Source of the DNA: Paraburkholderia sprentiae WSM5005
GTDB taxonomy: Bacteria; Pseudomonadota; Gammaproteobacteria; Burkholderiales; Burkholderiaceae
DNA length: 64,000 nt
NCBI RefSeq assembly: GCF_001865575.2
Contig: NZ_CP017561.2
Span: 1,302,001 to 1,366,000, forward strand
Direction: 5' to 3'
The notes under the pieces were generated by a model. That model did no database searches, was not told the origin of the DNA, and saw only the letters and a program-made list of their open reading frames with translations. Positions 52,980 through 62,158 of this stretch are shown one piece after another. A program made the translations under genes and the position numbers. The first letter of the stretch is position 1. Each line of letters starts with the position of its first letter.

Positions 52980-55478
52980 ATGAACGATATTTCCACAGCA
53001 GAGGCCGCGTCGAACGCACAAGCCGCGTCGCAGGATGTGAGCGGCTACGCGTTTCAGCACGACGTGGTGAGGAATCTGATTTGCCGCGTGGGGCGCTATC
53101 CAGACATTGCGAGCCCGCAAAACTGGTACATGGCGCTTGCCTACAGCGTGCGCGATCGGATGCTCGCGCGCTGGTCCGCGTCGACGAAAGTCTATGCGGA
53201 GAAGGACGTCAAGGTCGCCTGCTACCTTTCCGCGGAGTTCCTGATCGGCCCGCAACTCGGCAATAACCTGCTCAATCTCGCCATGCAGGACGAAGCGCGT
53301 GAAGCGATGCACGCGCTCGGCCAGGATCTCGACGCGCTCCTTGCAATCGAGGAAGAACCCGGGCTTGGCAATGGCGGACTCGGACGCCTGGCCGCCTGCT
53401 ATATGGACTCGCTGTCGACGCTCGAAATTCCGGCGATCGGGTACGGCATCCACTACGAGTTCGGCATCTTCGACCAGCAAATTCGCGACGGCTGGCAGGT
53501 CGAGGTGACCGACAAGTGGTTGCAGAACGGCAATCCTTGGGAAATCGTGCGGCCGGACGTGAGCCATTACGTCGGCTTTGGCGGACACACGCAACACCAG
53601 ATCGACGACCAGGGACGCCTGCGCGTGAGCTGGATTCCGGCGCGGCAAGTGAAGGGCGTCGCGTGCGATCTGCCGGTGCAGGGCTATCGCGTCGATACCT
53701 GCAACATGCTGCGGCTCTGGAAGAGCGAAGCGGTCGAATCGTTCGACTTTCAGGACTTCAACGCCGGCCAATACTACGAGGCGGTGCAGGAAAAAGTCGT
53801 GTCGGAAACCTTGTCGAAGGTGCTCTATCCGAACGACGAACCCGAAGCGGGCAAGCGCCTGCGGCTCGCACAGCAGTACTTTTTCGTTTCGTGTTCGCTG
53901 CAGGACATGCTGCGGCTGATGGTACGAAAGGGCACGTCGCTCGAGCATTTCGAGGACCTGTTTGCCGTGCAACTCAACGATACGCATCCGTCGATCGCGG
54001 TGGCCGAGCTGATGCGTCTGCTGCTGGACGTGCACGGACTTGCGTGGGATACCGCATGGCAGATCACGCAGCGCACTTTCGCGTACACCAATCACACGCT
54101 GTTGCCCGAGGCGCTGGAAACGTGGAGCCTGCCGCTCTTCCAGAGCCTGCTGCCGCGCCCGCTGGAAATCATCTACGAAATCAACCGCCGTTTTCTCGAC
54201 GACGTGCGGCGCGAGTTTCCGGGCGACGACGCGCTCGTCGCACGCATGTCGCTGATCGACGAACGCGGCGACAAGAAAGTGCGCATGGCGCATCTCGCGA
54301 CGGTGGGCAGTCATGCGGTCAACGGTGTGGCCGCGTTGCATTCGGATCTGCTGCGCCAGACCGTGATGCACGATTTCGCCGAGATGTATCCGCAGCGCTT
54401 TCTCAACGTGACGAACGGCGTGACGCCTCGCCGCTTCCTGATGTTGAGCAACCCACGCCTCGCGGGCCTTATCGATCAAACGATCGGCGCCGACTGGCGC
54501 ACCGATCTCACGCGGCTCGACAAGCTCGCCGCACACGCCGACGATGCCGGCTTTCACGAAGCGTGGCGCGCGAGCAGGCGCGACAACAAGGCCGCGCTCG
54601 CGGCACGGATCGCGAGCGCAACCGGCATCGACGTCGATCCGGACGCGCTGTTCGACATTCAGGTCAAGCGCATCCACGAGTACAAGCGGCAGCATCTGAA
54701 CGCGCTCTACATCATTAGCCTCTATCACCGGCTATGCCGCAATCCCGCGCTCGACATTGCGCCGCGCTGTTTTATCTTCGGCGGCAAGGCCGCGCCTGGC
54801 TACGCGATGGCCAAGCTGATGATTCGACTGATCACCGGCATCGCTGAAGTCGTCAACCATGACCCGGTCATCGACGGCCGGCTGAAGGTGGTGTTCTATC
54901 CGGACTTCAACGTGAAGAGCGGGCACTGGGTCTATCCCGCCGCGGACCTGTCCGAGCAGATTTCGACTGCGGGCAAGGAAGCATCGGGCACGGGCAACAT
55001 GAAGTTCATGATGAACGGCGCGCTGACGATCGGCACGCTCGACGGCGCCAATGTGGAGATCCGCGAAGAAGCGGGCGCCGACAACTTCTTCCTGTTCGGC
55101 TTGAGCGCGCAGCAGGTCGAAGAGTTGAAACGCAACGGCTATCGCCCGTCCGACTATGTGGACTCCAACGAGGACTTGCGCGAAGCACTCGCGCAGATTG
55201 CGCAAGGCCGTTTCTCGCGCGGCGATCCAGCTGTATTCAGGCCGCTCGTCGACAATCTGTTGCGCTCGGACCCGTTCCTCGTGCTGGCCGATTTCGCGGA
55301 CTACGTCGCGTGTCAGGATCGCGTGAGCGACGCGTGGCGCGATGCGCGGCGGTGGACGCGCATGTCGATCATCAACACGGCGCGCTCCGGCAAGTTCTCG
55401 TCGGATCGTGCCATCGGCGAGTACTGCGAGCGCATCTGGAACGCGCGAGCAGTGAGGATAGGCCGTGCTCAGCCCTAA
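52980..55478 (+). CDS. glgP: Glycogen/starch/alpha-glucan phosphorylase
   Basis: 832 residues. Releases glucose-1-phosphate from glycogen with PLP. PLP-lysine motif EASGTGNMKFMMNGALTIGTLDGANVEI, N-terminal LGNGGLGRLAACYMDSLSTL and catalytic region QLNDTHPSIAVAELMRLL plus KRIHEYKRQHLNAL are all intact. It starts 18 bases after the EIIA gene stop and overlaps glgX by 14 bases. Confidence 0.96.
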   Translation: MNDISTAEAASNAQAASQDVSGYAFQHDVVRNLICRVGRYPDIASPQNWYMALAYSVRDRMLARWSASTKVYAEKDVKVACYLSAEFLIGPQLGNNLLNLAMQDEAREAMHALGQDLDALLAIEEEPGLGNGGLGRLAACYMDSLSTLEIPAIGYGIHYEFGIFDQQIRDGWQVEVTDKWLQNGNPWEIVRPDVSHYVGFGGHTQHQIDDQGRLRVSWIPARQVKGVACDLPVQGYRVDTCNMLRLWKSEAVESFDFQDFNAGQYYEAVQEKVVSETLSKVLYPNDEPEAGKRLRLAQQYFFVSCSLQDMLRLMVRKGTSLEHFEDLFAVQLNDTHPSIAVAELMRLLLDVHGLAWDTAWQITQRTFAYTNHTLLPEALETWSLPLFQSLLPRPLEIIYEINRRFLDDVRREFPGDDALVARMSLIDERGDKKVRMAHLATVGSHAVNGVAALHSDLLRQTVMHDFAEMYPQRFLNVTNGVTPRRFLMLSNPRLAGLIDQTIGADWRTDLTRLDKLAAHADDAGFHEAWRASRRDNKAALAARIASATGIDVDPDALFDIQVKRIHEYKRQHLNALYIISLYHRLCRNPALDIAPRCFIFGGKAAPGYAMAKLMIRLITGIAEVVNHDPVIDGRLKVVFYPDFNVKSGHWVYPAADLSEQISTAGKEASGTGNMKFMMNGALTIGTLDGANVEIREEAGADNFFLFGLSAQQVEELKRNGYRPSDYVDSNEDLREALAQIAQGRFSRGDPAVFRPLVDNLLRSDPFLVLADFADYVACQDRVSDAWRDARRWTRMSIINTARSGKFSSDRAIGEYCERIWNARAVRIGRAQP

Positions 55479-57555
55479 CGTCGAAAGCACGCGCAGTTAT
55501 CGGGCATGCCCCGGCTCGCGATTTCCGCCCGGTGCGTCGGTCGTGCCGGACGGCGTCAACTTCTGCATTTTTTGTCGGCATGCGACTCACCTCGATCTGC
55601 TGCTTTACGCTTCGACAGAGAGCATCGAGCCGTTTCAGATCATCGCACTCACGCCCGAAAGAAACCGCACCTTCTATTTCTGGCATGTGCTGGTCGAAGC
55701 CCTTCCGGTGCCGTGCTGGTATACGTGGCGCGCCTACGGCCATCATGGCGTGCCGCAGGTCGACGACGAAGCCGGCAGTCGTTATGAGTTGCTCGATCCC
55801 GCCGCGCGCGCGGTCAGCGACCGCCACTGGCATCGCCAGGCCGCTGCCGGTGGGCGCGAACCGGGGCATGCGTCCTTTCGAGCCATCGTCACCGAACCGC
55901 TGCCCGAACGCGAAGACGTGGCCGAGCGCACGCTCGACGACGCGATCATCTACGAACTGCATGTGGGCGGTTTCACGCGCGATCCATCGAGCGGCGTTCG
56001 GGATCCCGGCACGTTCGCGGCGCTGATCGAGAAGATTCCTTATCTGAAGGAGTTGGGCATCACGCACATCGAGCTGCTGCCGGTGATGGCCTTCGATGAG
56101 CAGGACGTGCCTGCATCGGCGGCCGCCAATGGGTTCGTCAATTACTGGGGCTACAGCACGCATAGCTTCTACAGTCCGCATCCGCGCTACTGCGTCGAGC
56201 CGGAACGCGCGCCGCAGGAATTTCGTGCGTTGATCGACGCGATGCACGTGGCCGGTATCCGCGTGCTGCTCGACGTGGTGTTCAATCACACCGCGGAAGC
56301 GGGCCTGAGCGGTCCGGTCATTAATTTCAAGGTGCTTGCCAACGAAGTCTTCTATCACGTCGATCCAGCCAATGGCGGACGCTATCTCGACTACACGGGC
56401 TGCGGCAACACGGTCAACTGCAATCATCCGCTGGTGTCGGCGTTCATCCTGCACTGCCTCGAGTACTGGGTGCGGGAACTCGGCGTGGACGGCTTTCGCT
56501 TCGATCTCGCGAGCGTCTTCACGCGCGGCGAAGGCGGCGCGTTGCTGGGCACGCCGCCGCTGCCTTGGGCGATGGAAGCGTCGCCGGTGCTGGCGCGGGT
56601 GCCGCTGATCGCGGAGGCGTGGGACGCGGCGGGCCTGTATCACGTCGGTGCGTTCCCGGGCATGGCGTGGGCCGAATGGAATGGCCGCTATCGGGATGTG
56701 ATCCGGCGCTTCGTGCGCGGCGACCCCGGAATGATCGGCCAGATGTGCACGGGCCTCGCGGGTAGCGCGGACCTTTATGAGGCGGACGGCAGACTGCCCG
56801 TGAACAGCATCAACTTTGTGACCTGCCACGACGGCTTTACGTTGCGCGATCTCGTCAGCTACGACGCGAAACGCAACGACGCAAATGGCGACGACAACCG
56901 CGACGGCAGCAACGACAACCTGTCGTGGAACTGCGGCACCGAAGGCGACACGGACGATGCGTCGATCGCACGCCTGCGTGCGCGGCAGGCACGCAACTTC
57001 ATCGCGATCCTGCTGCTGAGCCAGGGTGTGCCGATGCTGCTCGCCGGCGATGAAAGCCTGCGAAGTCAGCGCGGCAACAACAACGCGTACTGCCAGGACA
57101 ACGCGCTGTCATGGATGGACTGGCGTTTTTCCGCTGACGCGCTCGACATGCTGCGTTTCGTGCGCGGGATGATTGCGCTTCGCAAGCGTCACCCCAGTCT
57201 GCGCCGCCGCCGGTTCCTGACGGGCGCTACGGCGCAGGGGCGGACGCATCCCGACGTCGCCTGGCATGGCGAGCGACTCGGATCTCCCGCATGGGACGAC
57301 CCAAACGCTCGCCTGGTCGCGTTCACGCTTGCCGGGCTTGCGCCTGGCGAGCCCATGTTGCACGTGATTCTCAACATGAACCCGGAGGCGCGCGATGCAG
57401 AGCTTCCCACCCTCGACGACGCGAACTGGCGGCGCATCGTCGATACGGCTGGGCAACCGCCATCGGACATTGTCGTGGCTGTTGAGAACGCCCGCGGCGA
57501 ATGCGATAACTGCCGTGTCGAAGCGCGCAGCGTCGTCGTGTTCGAATCGCGATGA
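55465..57555 (+). CDS. glgX: Glycogen debranching enzyme GlgX
   Basis: 696 residues from a GTG start inside the end of glgP (14-base overlap; GAGGATAGGCC upstream). CBM48 N-terminal domain (CPGSRFPPGASVVPDGVNFCIFCRHA) and GH13 barrel: VLLDVVFNHTAEA, GVDGFRFDLASVF (nucleophile Asp), LIAEAWDAAGLY (acid Glu), NFVTCHDGFTLRDLVSYD (Asp). Hydrolyses alpha-1,6 branches of limit dextrins left by GlgP, consistent with the operon. Confidence 0.95.
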   Translation: MLSPNVESTRSYRACPGSRFPPGASVVPDGVNFCIFCRHATHLDLLLYASTESIEPFQIIALTPERNRTFYFWHVLVEALPVPCWYTWRAYGHHGVPQVDDEAGSRYELLDPAARAVSDRHWHRQAAAGGREPGHASFRAIVTEPLPEREDVAERTLDDAIIYELHVGGFTRDPSSGVRDPGTFAALIEKIPYLKELGITHIELLPVMAFDEQDVPASAAANGFVNYWGYSTHSFYSPHPRYCVEPERAPQEFRALIDAMHVAGIRVLLDVVFNHTAEAGLSGPVINFKVLANEVFYHVDPANGGRYLDYTGCGNTVNCNHPLVSAFILHCLEYWVRELGVDGFRFDLASVFTRGEGGALLGTPPLPWAMEASPVLARVPLIAEAWDAAGLYHVGAFPGMAWAEWNGRYRDVIRRFVRGDPGMIGQMCTGLAGSADLYEADGRLPVNSINFVTCHDGFTLRDLVSYDAKRNDANGDDNRDGSNDNLSWNCGTEGDTDDASIARLRARQARNFIAILLLSQGVPMLLAGDESLRSQRGNNNAYCQDNALSWMDWRFSADALDMLRFVRGMIALRKRHPSLRRRRFLTGATAQGRTHPDVAWHGERLGSPAWDDPNARLVAFTLAGLAPGEPMLHVILNMNPEARDAELPTLDDANWRRIVDTAGQPPSDIVVAVENARGECDNCRVEARSVVVFESR

Positions 57556-57644
57556 ACGGTCGCAATCGCGCTGGACGGTGCGCAGCAAAGCGACTTTAAT
57601 ATTGATGTACTGCTCTGTTGCTTTGTCGATCATTAGGGGGCGGC

Positions 57645-59234
57645 ATGGATGCAGTCAGAACGTTTATTGAAAGTCAGCCGCTATTCGCGCTCTTCTTGAC
57701 CATTGCGGTGGGCTACCTGATCGGCGAGATCAATGTGAAGGGCGTGGCTCTTGGCTCCGGGGCCGTGCTATTCGTGGGTCTGGCGCTCGGCGCGTTCGCT
57801 CCGAAATCGACGCCGCCGGCATTGCTGGGCACGCTCGGTCTGTTGATGTTTCTTTATGGCATCGGCATTCAGTATGGTGCGCAGTTCTTCCGTGGGCTCA
57901 CGAGCCGCGAGGGCATGAAGGCCAATGCAGCCGCGAGCCTCGGTGTGATCGTTTCGGGTCTCGTCGCGTGCGGTTTTATCCGTTTCGGCGTATCGCTTGC
58001 CGATGCCTTGGGGATCTTCGCGGGCAGCGGCACGAGCACGGCGAGCCTGCAGGTTGCCATCGCGTCGATGAAGAGCAGCGATGCCGCCGTGGGCTATAGC
58101 GTTGCCTACCCATTCGGCGTGGCAGGGCCGATTCTCTTTATCTATGCGCTGAAGCTGGCCCTCAAGGTAAACATACGCAAGCCGCCTGCGAAGTTGCTGG
58201 AGACTGCGGAAATCGCGCTACGCAACGACAGCTTCGTCGGTCTCAGGGTGTCGGAGCTGTTGACACGCCTGCCTGCCGGCGTGGCGATCGCGGCGGTGCG
58301 ACGCGCGCATCGCAACCAGCTCGTCACCGACGAATTCTTGCTGCGTAGTGACGACGTCCTGCTCGTCACCGCGACGGACCTGCGCCTGCTCGACGAAGCA
58401 ACGGCGCTTTGCGGCGAGTTGCAGCCCGGGCGTATCTCCAGCCATCGGGAAGACCTCGACTACATGCGCGTGTTCGCATCGAATCCGTCGGTCGTCGGGA
58501 TGTCGCTCGGCAGTTTGCGCTACCCGGAGGGCGTGAACTGCGCGATCGCGCACGTGCGGCGCGGCGACACCGATCTGCTGTCCACGCCTGAGCTCATTCT
58601 CGAAGCGGGCGACCGGGTCGGCCTGCTCGTCAATCGCGCGCATCAGGCGAGCGTACGCGCGTTCTTCGGCGATTCGATCAAAAGCACCGCCGACCTCAGC
58701 TTCATCTGTCTGGGCATTGGCGCGGCCGCAGGGCTGCTGGTCGGCGCGATCCCGCTGCGCTTTCCTGGTCTCGGCGCGTTCAGCCTGGGTCTCGCGGCGT
58801 TGCTGCTGGTCGCGCTGTGCCTCGGTAAGGCGCGCCGCAGCGGGCCGTTCGTCTGGGTGATGCCGCTTTCGGCGAATCTCGTGCTGCGCAATCTTGGGCT
58901 CACGATTTTCCTCGCGCAGGTGGGCATCGCTTGCGGACCCAAGTTCGTCGCGACCGTGGGCACCGCCGGGCCGCTGCTGCTGCTTTATGGCGCGATCACG
59001 CTGCTGGTGCTGGTCGGCGTGACGGCGATATGTTGCCTGTGGATCTTCAGGCTGTCGTTCGATGCGTCGGTCGGCGTGATCTGCGGCGCGACCGGCAACC
59101 CGGCGATTCTCGCCTTCGCCAACCGCGTCGCGCCGACGGACCAGCCCGACATCATGTACGCGATGATTTTTCCGTCGATGACGATCGTCAAGGTGCTGTT
59201 CGTGCAGATCGCGATAGCGATTGCGGCGGGCTGA
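57645..59234 (+). CDS. AspT/YidE-type transporter with TrkA-C domains
   Basis: 529 residues with 10-11 membrane helices. The AAE transporter family layout is present: two membrane blocks (LFALFLTIAVGYLIGEI, GTLGLLMFLYGIGIQYGAQFFRGL, GSGTSTASLQVAIAS... and GLTIFLAQVGIACGPKFV) with two cytoplasmic TrkA-C (RCK-C) domains between about residues 200-370 (NDSFVGLRVSELLTRLPAGVAI, LDYMRVFASNPSVVGMSLGSLR). The family includes aspartate:alanine exchanger AspT. AGGGGGCGGC precedes ATG. Substrate unknown. Confidence 0.88.
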   Translation: MDAVRTFIESQPLFALFLTIAVGYLIGEINVKGVALGSGAVLFVGLALGAFAPKSTPPALLGTLGLLMFLYGIGIQYGAQFFRGLTSREGMKANAAASLGVIVSGLVACGFIRFGVSLADALGIFAGSGTSTASLQVAIASMKSSDAAVGYSVAYPFGVAGPILFIYALKLALKVNIRKPPAKLLETAEIALRNDSFVGLRVSELLTRLPAGVAIAAVRRAHRNQLVTDEFLLRSDDVLLVTATDLRLLDEATALCGELQPGRISSHREDLDYMRVFASNPSVVGMSLGSLRYPEGVNCAIAHVRRGDTDLLSTPELILEAGDRVGLLVNRAHQASVRAFFGDSIKSTADLSFICLGIGAAAGLLVGAIPLRFPGLGAFSLGLAALLLVALCLGKARRSGPFVWVMPLSANLVLRNLGLTIFLAQVGIACGPKFVATVGTAGPLLLLYGAITLLVLVGVTAICCLWIFRLSFDASVGVICGATGNPAILAFANRVAPTDQPDIMYAMIFPSMTIVKVLFVQIAIAIAAG

Positions 59235-59235
59235 A

Positions 59236-59257
59236 CGTGCCGGCATGGACCGGCACG
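59236..59257 (+). terminator. Stem-loop right after AspT-type gene
   Basis: CGTGCCGG-CATGGA-CCGGCACG, a perfect 8-base stem with a 6-base loop, beginning one base after the stop. It has no T-run; partial terminator or 3'-end protector before ldhA. Confidence 0.55.
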
Positions 59258-59307
59258 CACTTGCGCCGCAGGCGAACGGAAGTCCAATCCGGATACAGGA
59301 GCCCATC

Positions 59308-60303
59308 ATGAAAGTGGCGATCTTCAGCTCGACGCGCTATGAACGCCGGTATCTCGACAAGGCCAATACAGGTGGCGAGCACGAGCTGCACTATTTCGAT
59401 GTTTTGCTGGATATGGACACCGTCGGTCTGGCCGCCGGCTTCGACGCAGTCTGCATCTTCGTCAATGACAAGGCGGATGCGCCAGTACTGAGCGCGTTGC
59501 ACGAGGGTGGCACGTGCCTGCTCGCGTTGCGCTGCACGGGCTTTAACAACGTGGATCTCGAAGCGGCGGCCAGGCTCGGCATGAAGGTCGTGCGCGTCGT
59601 GACGTATTCGCCGAACTCCGTGGCGGAGCACGCGGTAGCGCTATTGCTCGCGGTCAATCGCAAAGTGCACCGTGCCTACAATCGCACCCGCGACTCTAAC
59701 TTTTCGCTCGACGGACTGACCGGCTTCGACCTTTTCGGCAAGACGGTCGCGGTGGTTGGAACGGGCAAGATCGGCTGCGTGTTCGCGAAGATCATGCTCG
59801 GCTTCGGCTGCAGGGTGATTGGTTTCGACCCGCAACCCTCGGCGGCATTCGAGGCGCTCGGTCTGAGCTATGCGAAGCCTGGCGAGATCGGGGAGAAAGC
59901 CGACATCATTTCGCTGCATTGTCCGCTCACGCCCGCGACACACCACGTCGTCAATGCACAAACGCTCAAACGCGCGAAACCAGGCGCGATACTGATCAAC
60001 ACGAGCCGCGGCGGGCTGATCGACACCGAAGCCGCCATCGACGCGTTGAAGACCGGGCAGCTTGGCGGACTCGGAATCGACGTGTACGAACAGGAGGGGA
60101 GTCTCTTCTTTCGCGATCTCTCCAGCGAGATCATCACCGATGACGTCTTTCAGCGCCTCGTCTCGTTTCCAAACGTCATCGTCACCGGGCATCAGGCCTA
60201 TCTGACGCATGAGGCATTGACGACCATCTGCGAAACCACGCTCGAGAGCGTCTCGGCGTTCGAGAAGAATCTGCCTTTGCAGAACGAGGTGAAGGTCGGA
60301 TAG
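59308..60303 (+). CDS. ldhA: 2-hydroxyacid dehydrogenase, D-lactate dehydrogenase type
   Basis: 331 residues. NAD-binding motif VAVVGTGKIGCVFAKIM (about residues 148-164), LRCTGFNNVDLEAAARLG, HCPLTPATHHVVN, NTSRGGLIDTEAAIDALK, GIDVYEQEGSLFF and the catalytic VTGHQAYLTHEALT (His). This set matches fermentative D-lactate dehydrogenase (LdhA). AGGAGCCCATC precedes ATG. In the phosphoketolase/glycogen group it would regenerate NAD+ under low oxygen (inference). Confidence 0.92.
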   Translation: MKVAIFSSTRYERRYLDKANTGGEHELHYFDVLLDMDTVGLAAGFDAVCIFVNDKADAPVLSALHEGGTCLLALRCTGFNNVDLEAAARLGMKVVRVVTYSPNSVAEHAVALLLAVNRKVHRAYNRTRDSNFSLDGLTGFDLFGKTVAVVGTGKIGCVFAKIMLGFGCRVIGFDPQPSAAFEALGLSYAKPGEIGEKADIISLHCPLTPATHHVVNAQTLKRAKPGAILINTSRGGLIDTEAAIDALKTGQLGGLGIDVYEQEGSLFFRDLSSEIITDDVFQRLVSFPNVIVTGHQAYLTHEALTTICETTLESVSAFEKNLPLQNEVKVG

Positions 60304-60337
60304 TTGGCATACCCTACGAACCGGGCGAGAGGTCAAT

Positions 60338-61030
60338 ATGGGTATCGGTGCCACACGCGACGCCCTGCCGCATGTTTTTTTTCAGCGCTGCTTCTGGCTG
60401 TTTGCCGTGCTGCTCGTTCTCATCGGCGCGGTGTCGTTTGTCCCTGCGACCGACCACGGCCGCCTGGTTCTAAGCAGTGTCAACATGTTGCTCCTGATTG
60501 CGACGGTCGCAGCTGTCGGGCGCACGACACGGTCGTTCGTCATCGGTCTGGCACTCGCCATTTCCGCAGTGTGGTTCCAGTATCTCGGTCTCTGGCACGA
60601 CAGCGATATCGATCTGACGTGGTCGTGGATCTTCAGCGCCGCACTTTATTTCATGACCACCGCGTTTCTGCTTCGCTACGTCTTCCAGCCGAAGATCATG
60701 ACGCAGGACAAGCTCTTTGGCGCTGCGGCTGCATTTCTGCTGATCGGTGTGCTCTGGGCGTACCTTTACCCGATCGTTGGATTCTTCTACCCGCAGTCGT
60801 ACATGATCGTCGGGCAACCGGGACGACTCGTCTATGCCGATGCCCTTTACCTGAGCATAACCGTACTCACCAGCACGGGCTTCGGTGACGTGACGCCGCT
60901 CACGCGCCAGGCGCGTGGCCTGTGCATGCTCGAGCAGATAACAGGGGTTTTATTCGTCGCGATACTCATCGCCCGCCTGGCTGGCGTCTATCCGCCGCGA
61001 GACAGCTACATCGATGACGGCGTACCGTAG
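60338..61030 (+). CDS. Ion channel protein (Ion_trans_2 type)
   Basis: 230 residues with about six hydrophobic segments and one pore loop near the C-terminus: DALYLSITVLTSTGFGDVTPLTRQARG, with TSTGFGD at about residues 178-184 in place of the usual TIGYGD. N-terminal four helices look like a voltage-sensor-like or unrelated membrane domain lacking regular Arg spacing. It lies 34 bases after ldhA. Likely K+ selective, unproven. Confidence 0.82.
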   Translation: MGIGATRDALPHVFFQRCFWLFAVLLVLIGAVSFVPATDHGRLVLSSVNMLLLIATVAAVGRTTRSFVIGLALAISAVWFQYLGLWHDSDIDLTWSWIFSAALYFMTTAFLLRYVFQPKIMTQDKLFGAAAAFLLIGVLWAYLYPIVGFFYPQSYMIVGQPGRLVYADALYLSITVLTSTGFGDVTPLTRQARGLCMLEQITGVLFVAILIARLAGVYPPRDSYIDDGVP

Positions 61031-61258
61031 GCGTCAATGATGTGCCTGCGCGCGTAAGCAGCCTGCGGAGGTCGGCTTAGCCGCAATTGGAATAGTCACG
61101 TGCCGCCGGTCGTAGCAAGGCGAAAGAGATACCGCACGGTCCGTCGAGGCATCTGCTTGCGCGGGACGGGACTCGCCTGTGTCCCGGCCGTATGAGAGCC
61201 GGGAGAACGTCGGGCATCGACAATACACGACTATTTCTTTCTGTTTCGGAGGTGCGCC

Positions 61259-61936
61259 ATGCGCAAACTCATCATGGGCATTGTTGAATTCCGCGAGAAA
61301 ATGCTGCCCCAATATGCAGAGCAGTTCAGTAAGATTGCGCTTGCCCAGACCGCTGACACACTCTTCGTCACCTGCTCGGACAGCCGGGTTGTGCCGGACC
61401 TGCTCGCATCGACTCATCCGGGCGATCTTTTCACGATGCGCAATGTCGGTAATCTGATACCGCCGGCGACGCCCGAAGGAGACTCGACCGGCGACCTCTC
61501 CGAAGCAAGCGCGATCGAGTACGCCGTGTTGTTCCTGAAAGTCGCCAATATTGTTGTGTGTGGGCATTCCGAATGCGGCGCGATGAAAGCCCTATATGCA
61601 CGCAACCCAAAACTGAAAGCGCCGAACCTCGATAAATGGCTGTGCCATGCCAGTAGCGCTGCGTTTCGCCTCGAATATGAAGGTCCACTCAACGACAAGC
61701 TGAAGCCGCACGACCAATTGTCGCAACTCAATGTCCTTGTGCAGCTTGAGCATCTGATGACCTATCCGATCGTCCGCCAGCAAGTCACCGCGGGGGCGCT
61801 GGTATTGAGCGGCTGGTGGTTCGACATCGCGAGCGGCAACATGTACGCCTATGAGCGGGCGAGCCGCTCGTTCGAAGTGATCGACCGCGCGCTGGCTGAG
61901 CGGCTCGCTGCGCGCCTGGTTTCGCGCGCACGGTGA
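61259..61936 (+). CDS. can: Beta-class carbonic anhydrase
   Basis: 225 residues. Zinc and catalytic residues: Cys39, Asp41, Arg43 in VTCSDSRVVPDLL, and His103, Cys106 in VVCGHSECGAMKAL. Other family blocks: GDLFTMRNVGNLIPP and SAIEYAVLFLKVANI. Interconverts CO2 and bicarbonate. GGAGGTGCGCC precedes ATG. It lies after a 228-base gap with no recognisable RNA or terminator; insertion sequence debris follows. Confidence 0.94.
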   Translation: MRKLIMGIVEFREKMLPQYAEQFSKIALAQTADTLFVTCSDSRVVPDLLASTHPGDLFTMRNVGNLIPPATPEGDSTGDLSEASAIEYAVLFLKVANIVVCGHSECGAMKALYARNPKLKAPNLDKWLCHASSAAFRLEYEGPLNDKLKPHDQLSQLNVLVQLEHLMTYPIVRQQVTAGALVLSGWWFDIASGNMYAYERASRSFEVIDRALAERLAARLVSRAR

Positions 61937-62049
61937 AAGTCGGCGCAGTTCCTGACGCGCAGACTCGAGCGTCTTGCGGGCTTTCACCCGTTGTCCGCAT
62001 CCTGCCTGACCCAGCCGATCCAGTGGTTCCGCGCAGCGGGTGCGAGTGC

Positions 62050-62130
62050 TTGAGCCTGCGCGACATCAAGGAGTTGTTGCTCGAGCGCGGTGTCGTGGTC
62101 ACGTACGAAACAATCCGTTGCTGGTGCGAA
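62050..62130 (+). pseudogene. IS6-family transposase fragment
   Basis: A short piece reads LSLRDIKELLLERGVVVTYETIRCWC, the N-terminal block of IS6/IS26/IS240-type transposases (usual form LSYRDVEDLLAERGI.VS.ETIRRWC). Both ends are lost. It is joined to IS66-type sequence about 30 bases later. Confidence 0.8.
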
Positions 62131-62158
62131 GGATCTCCTGAAAGAGTTCAACTGAACG

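Noticed and set aside
52806..54728. A 640-codon open frame on the minus strand
   Set aside because: It is antisense to the EIIA and glgP genes, whose motifs are intact; composition is typical of a shadow frame.
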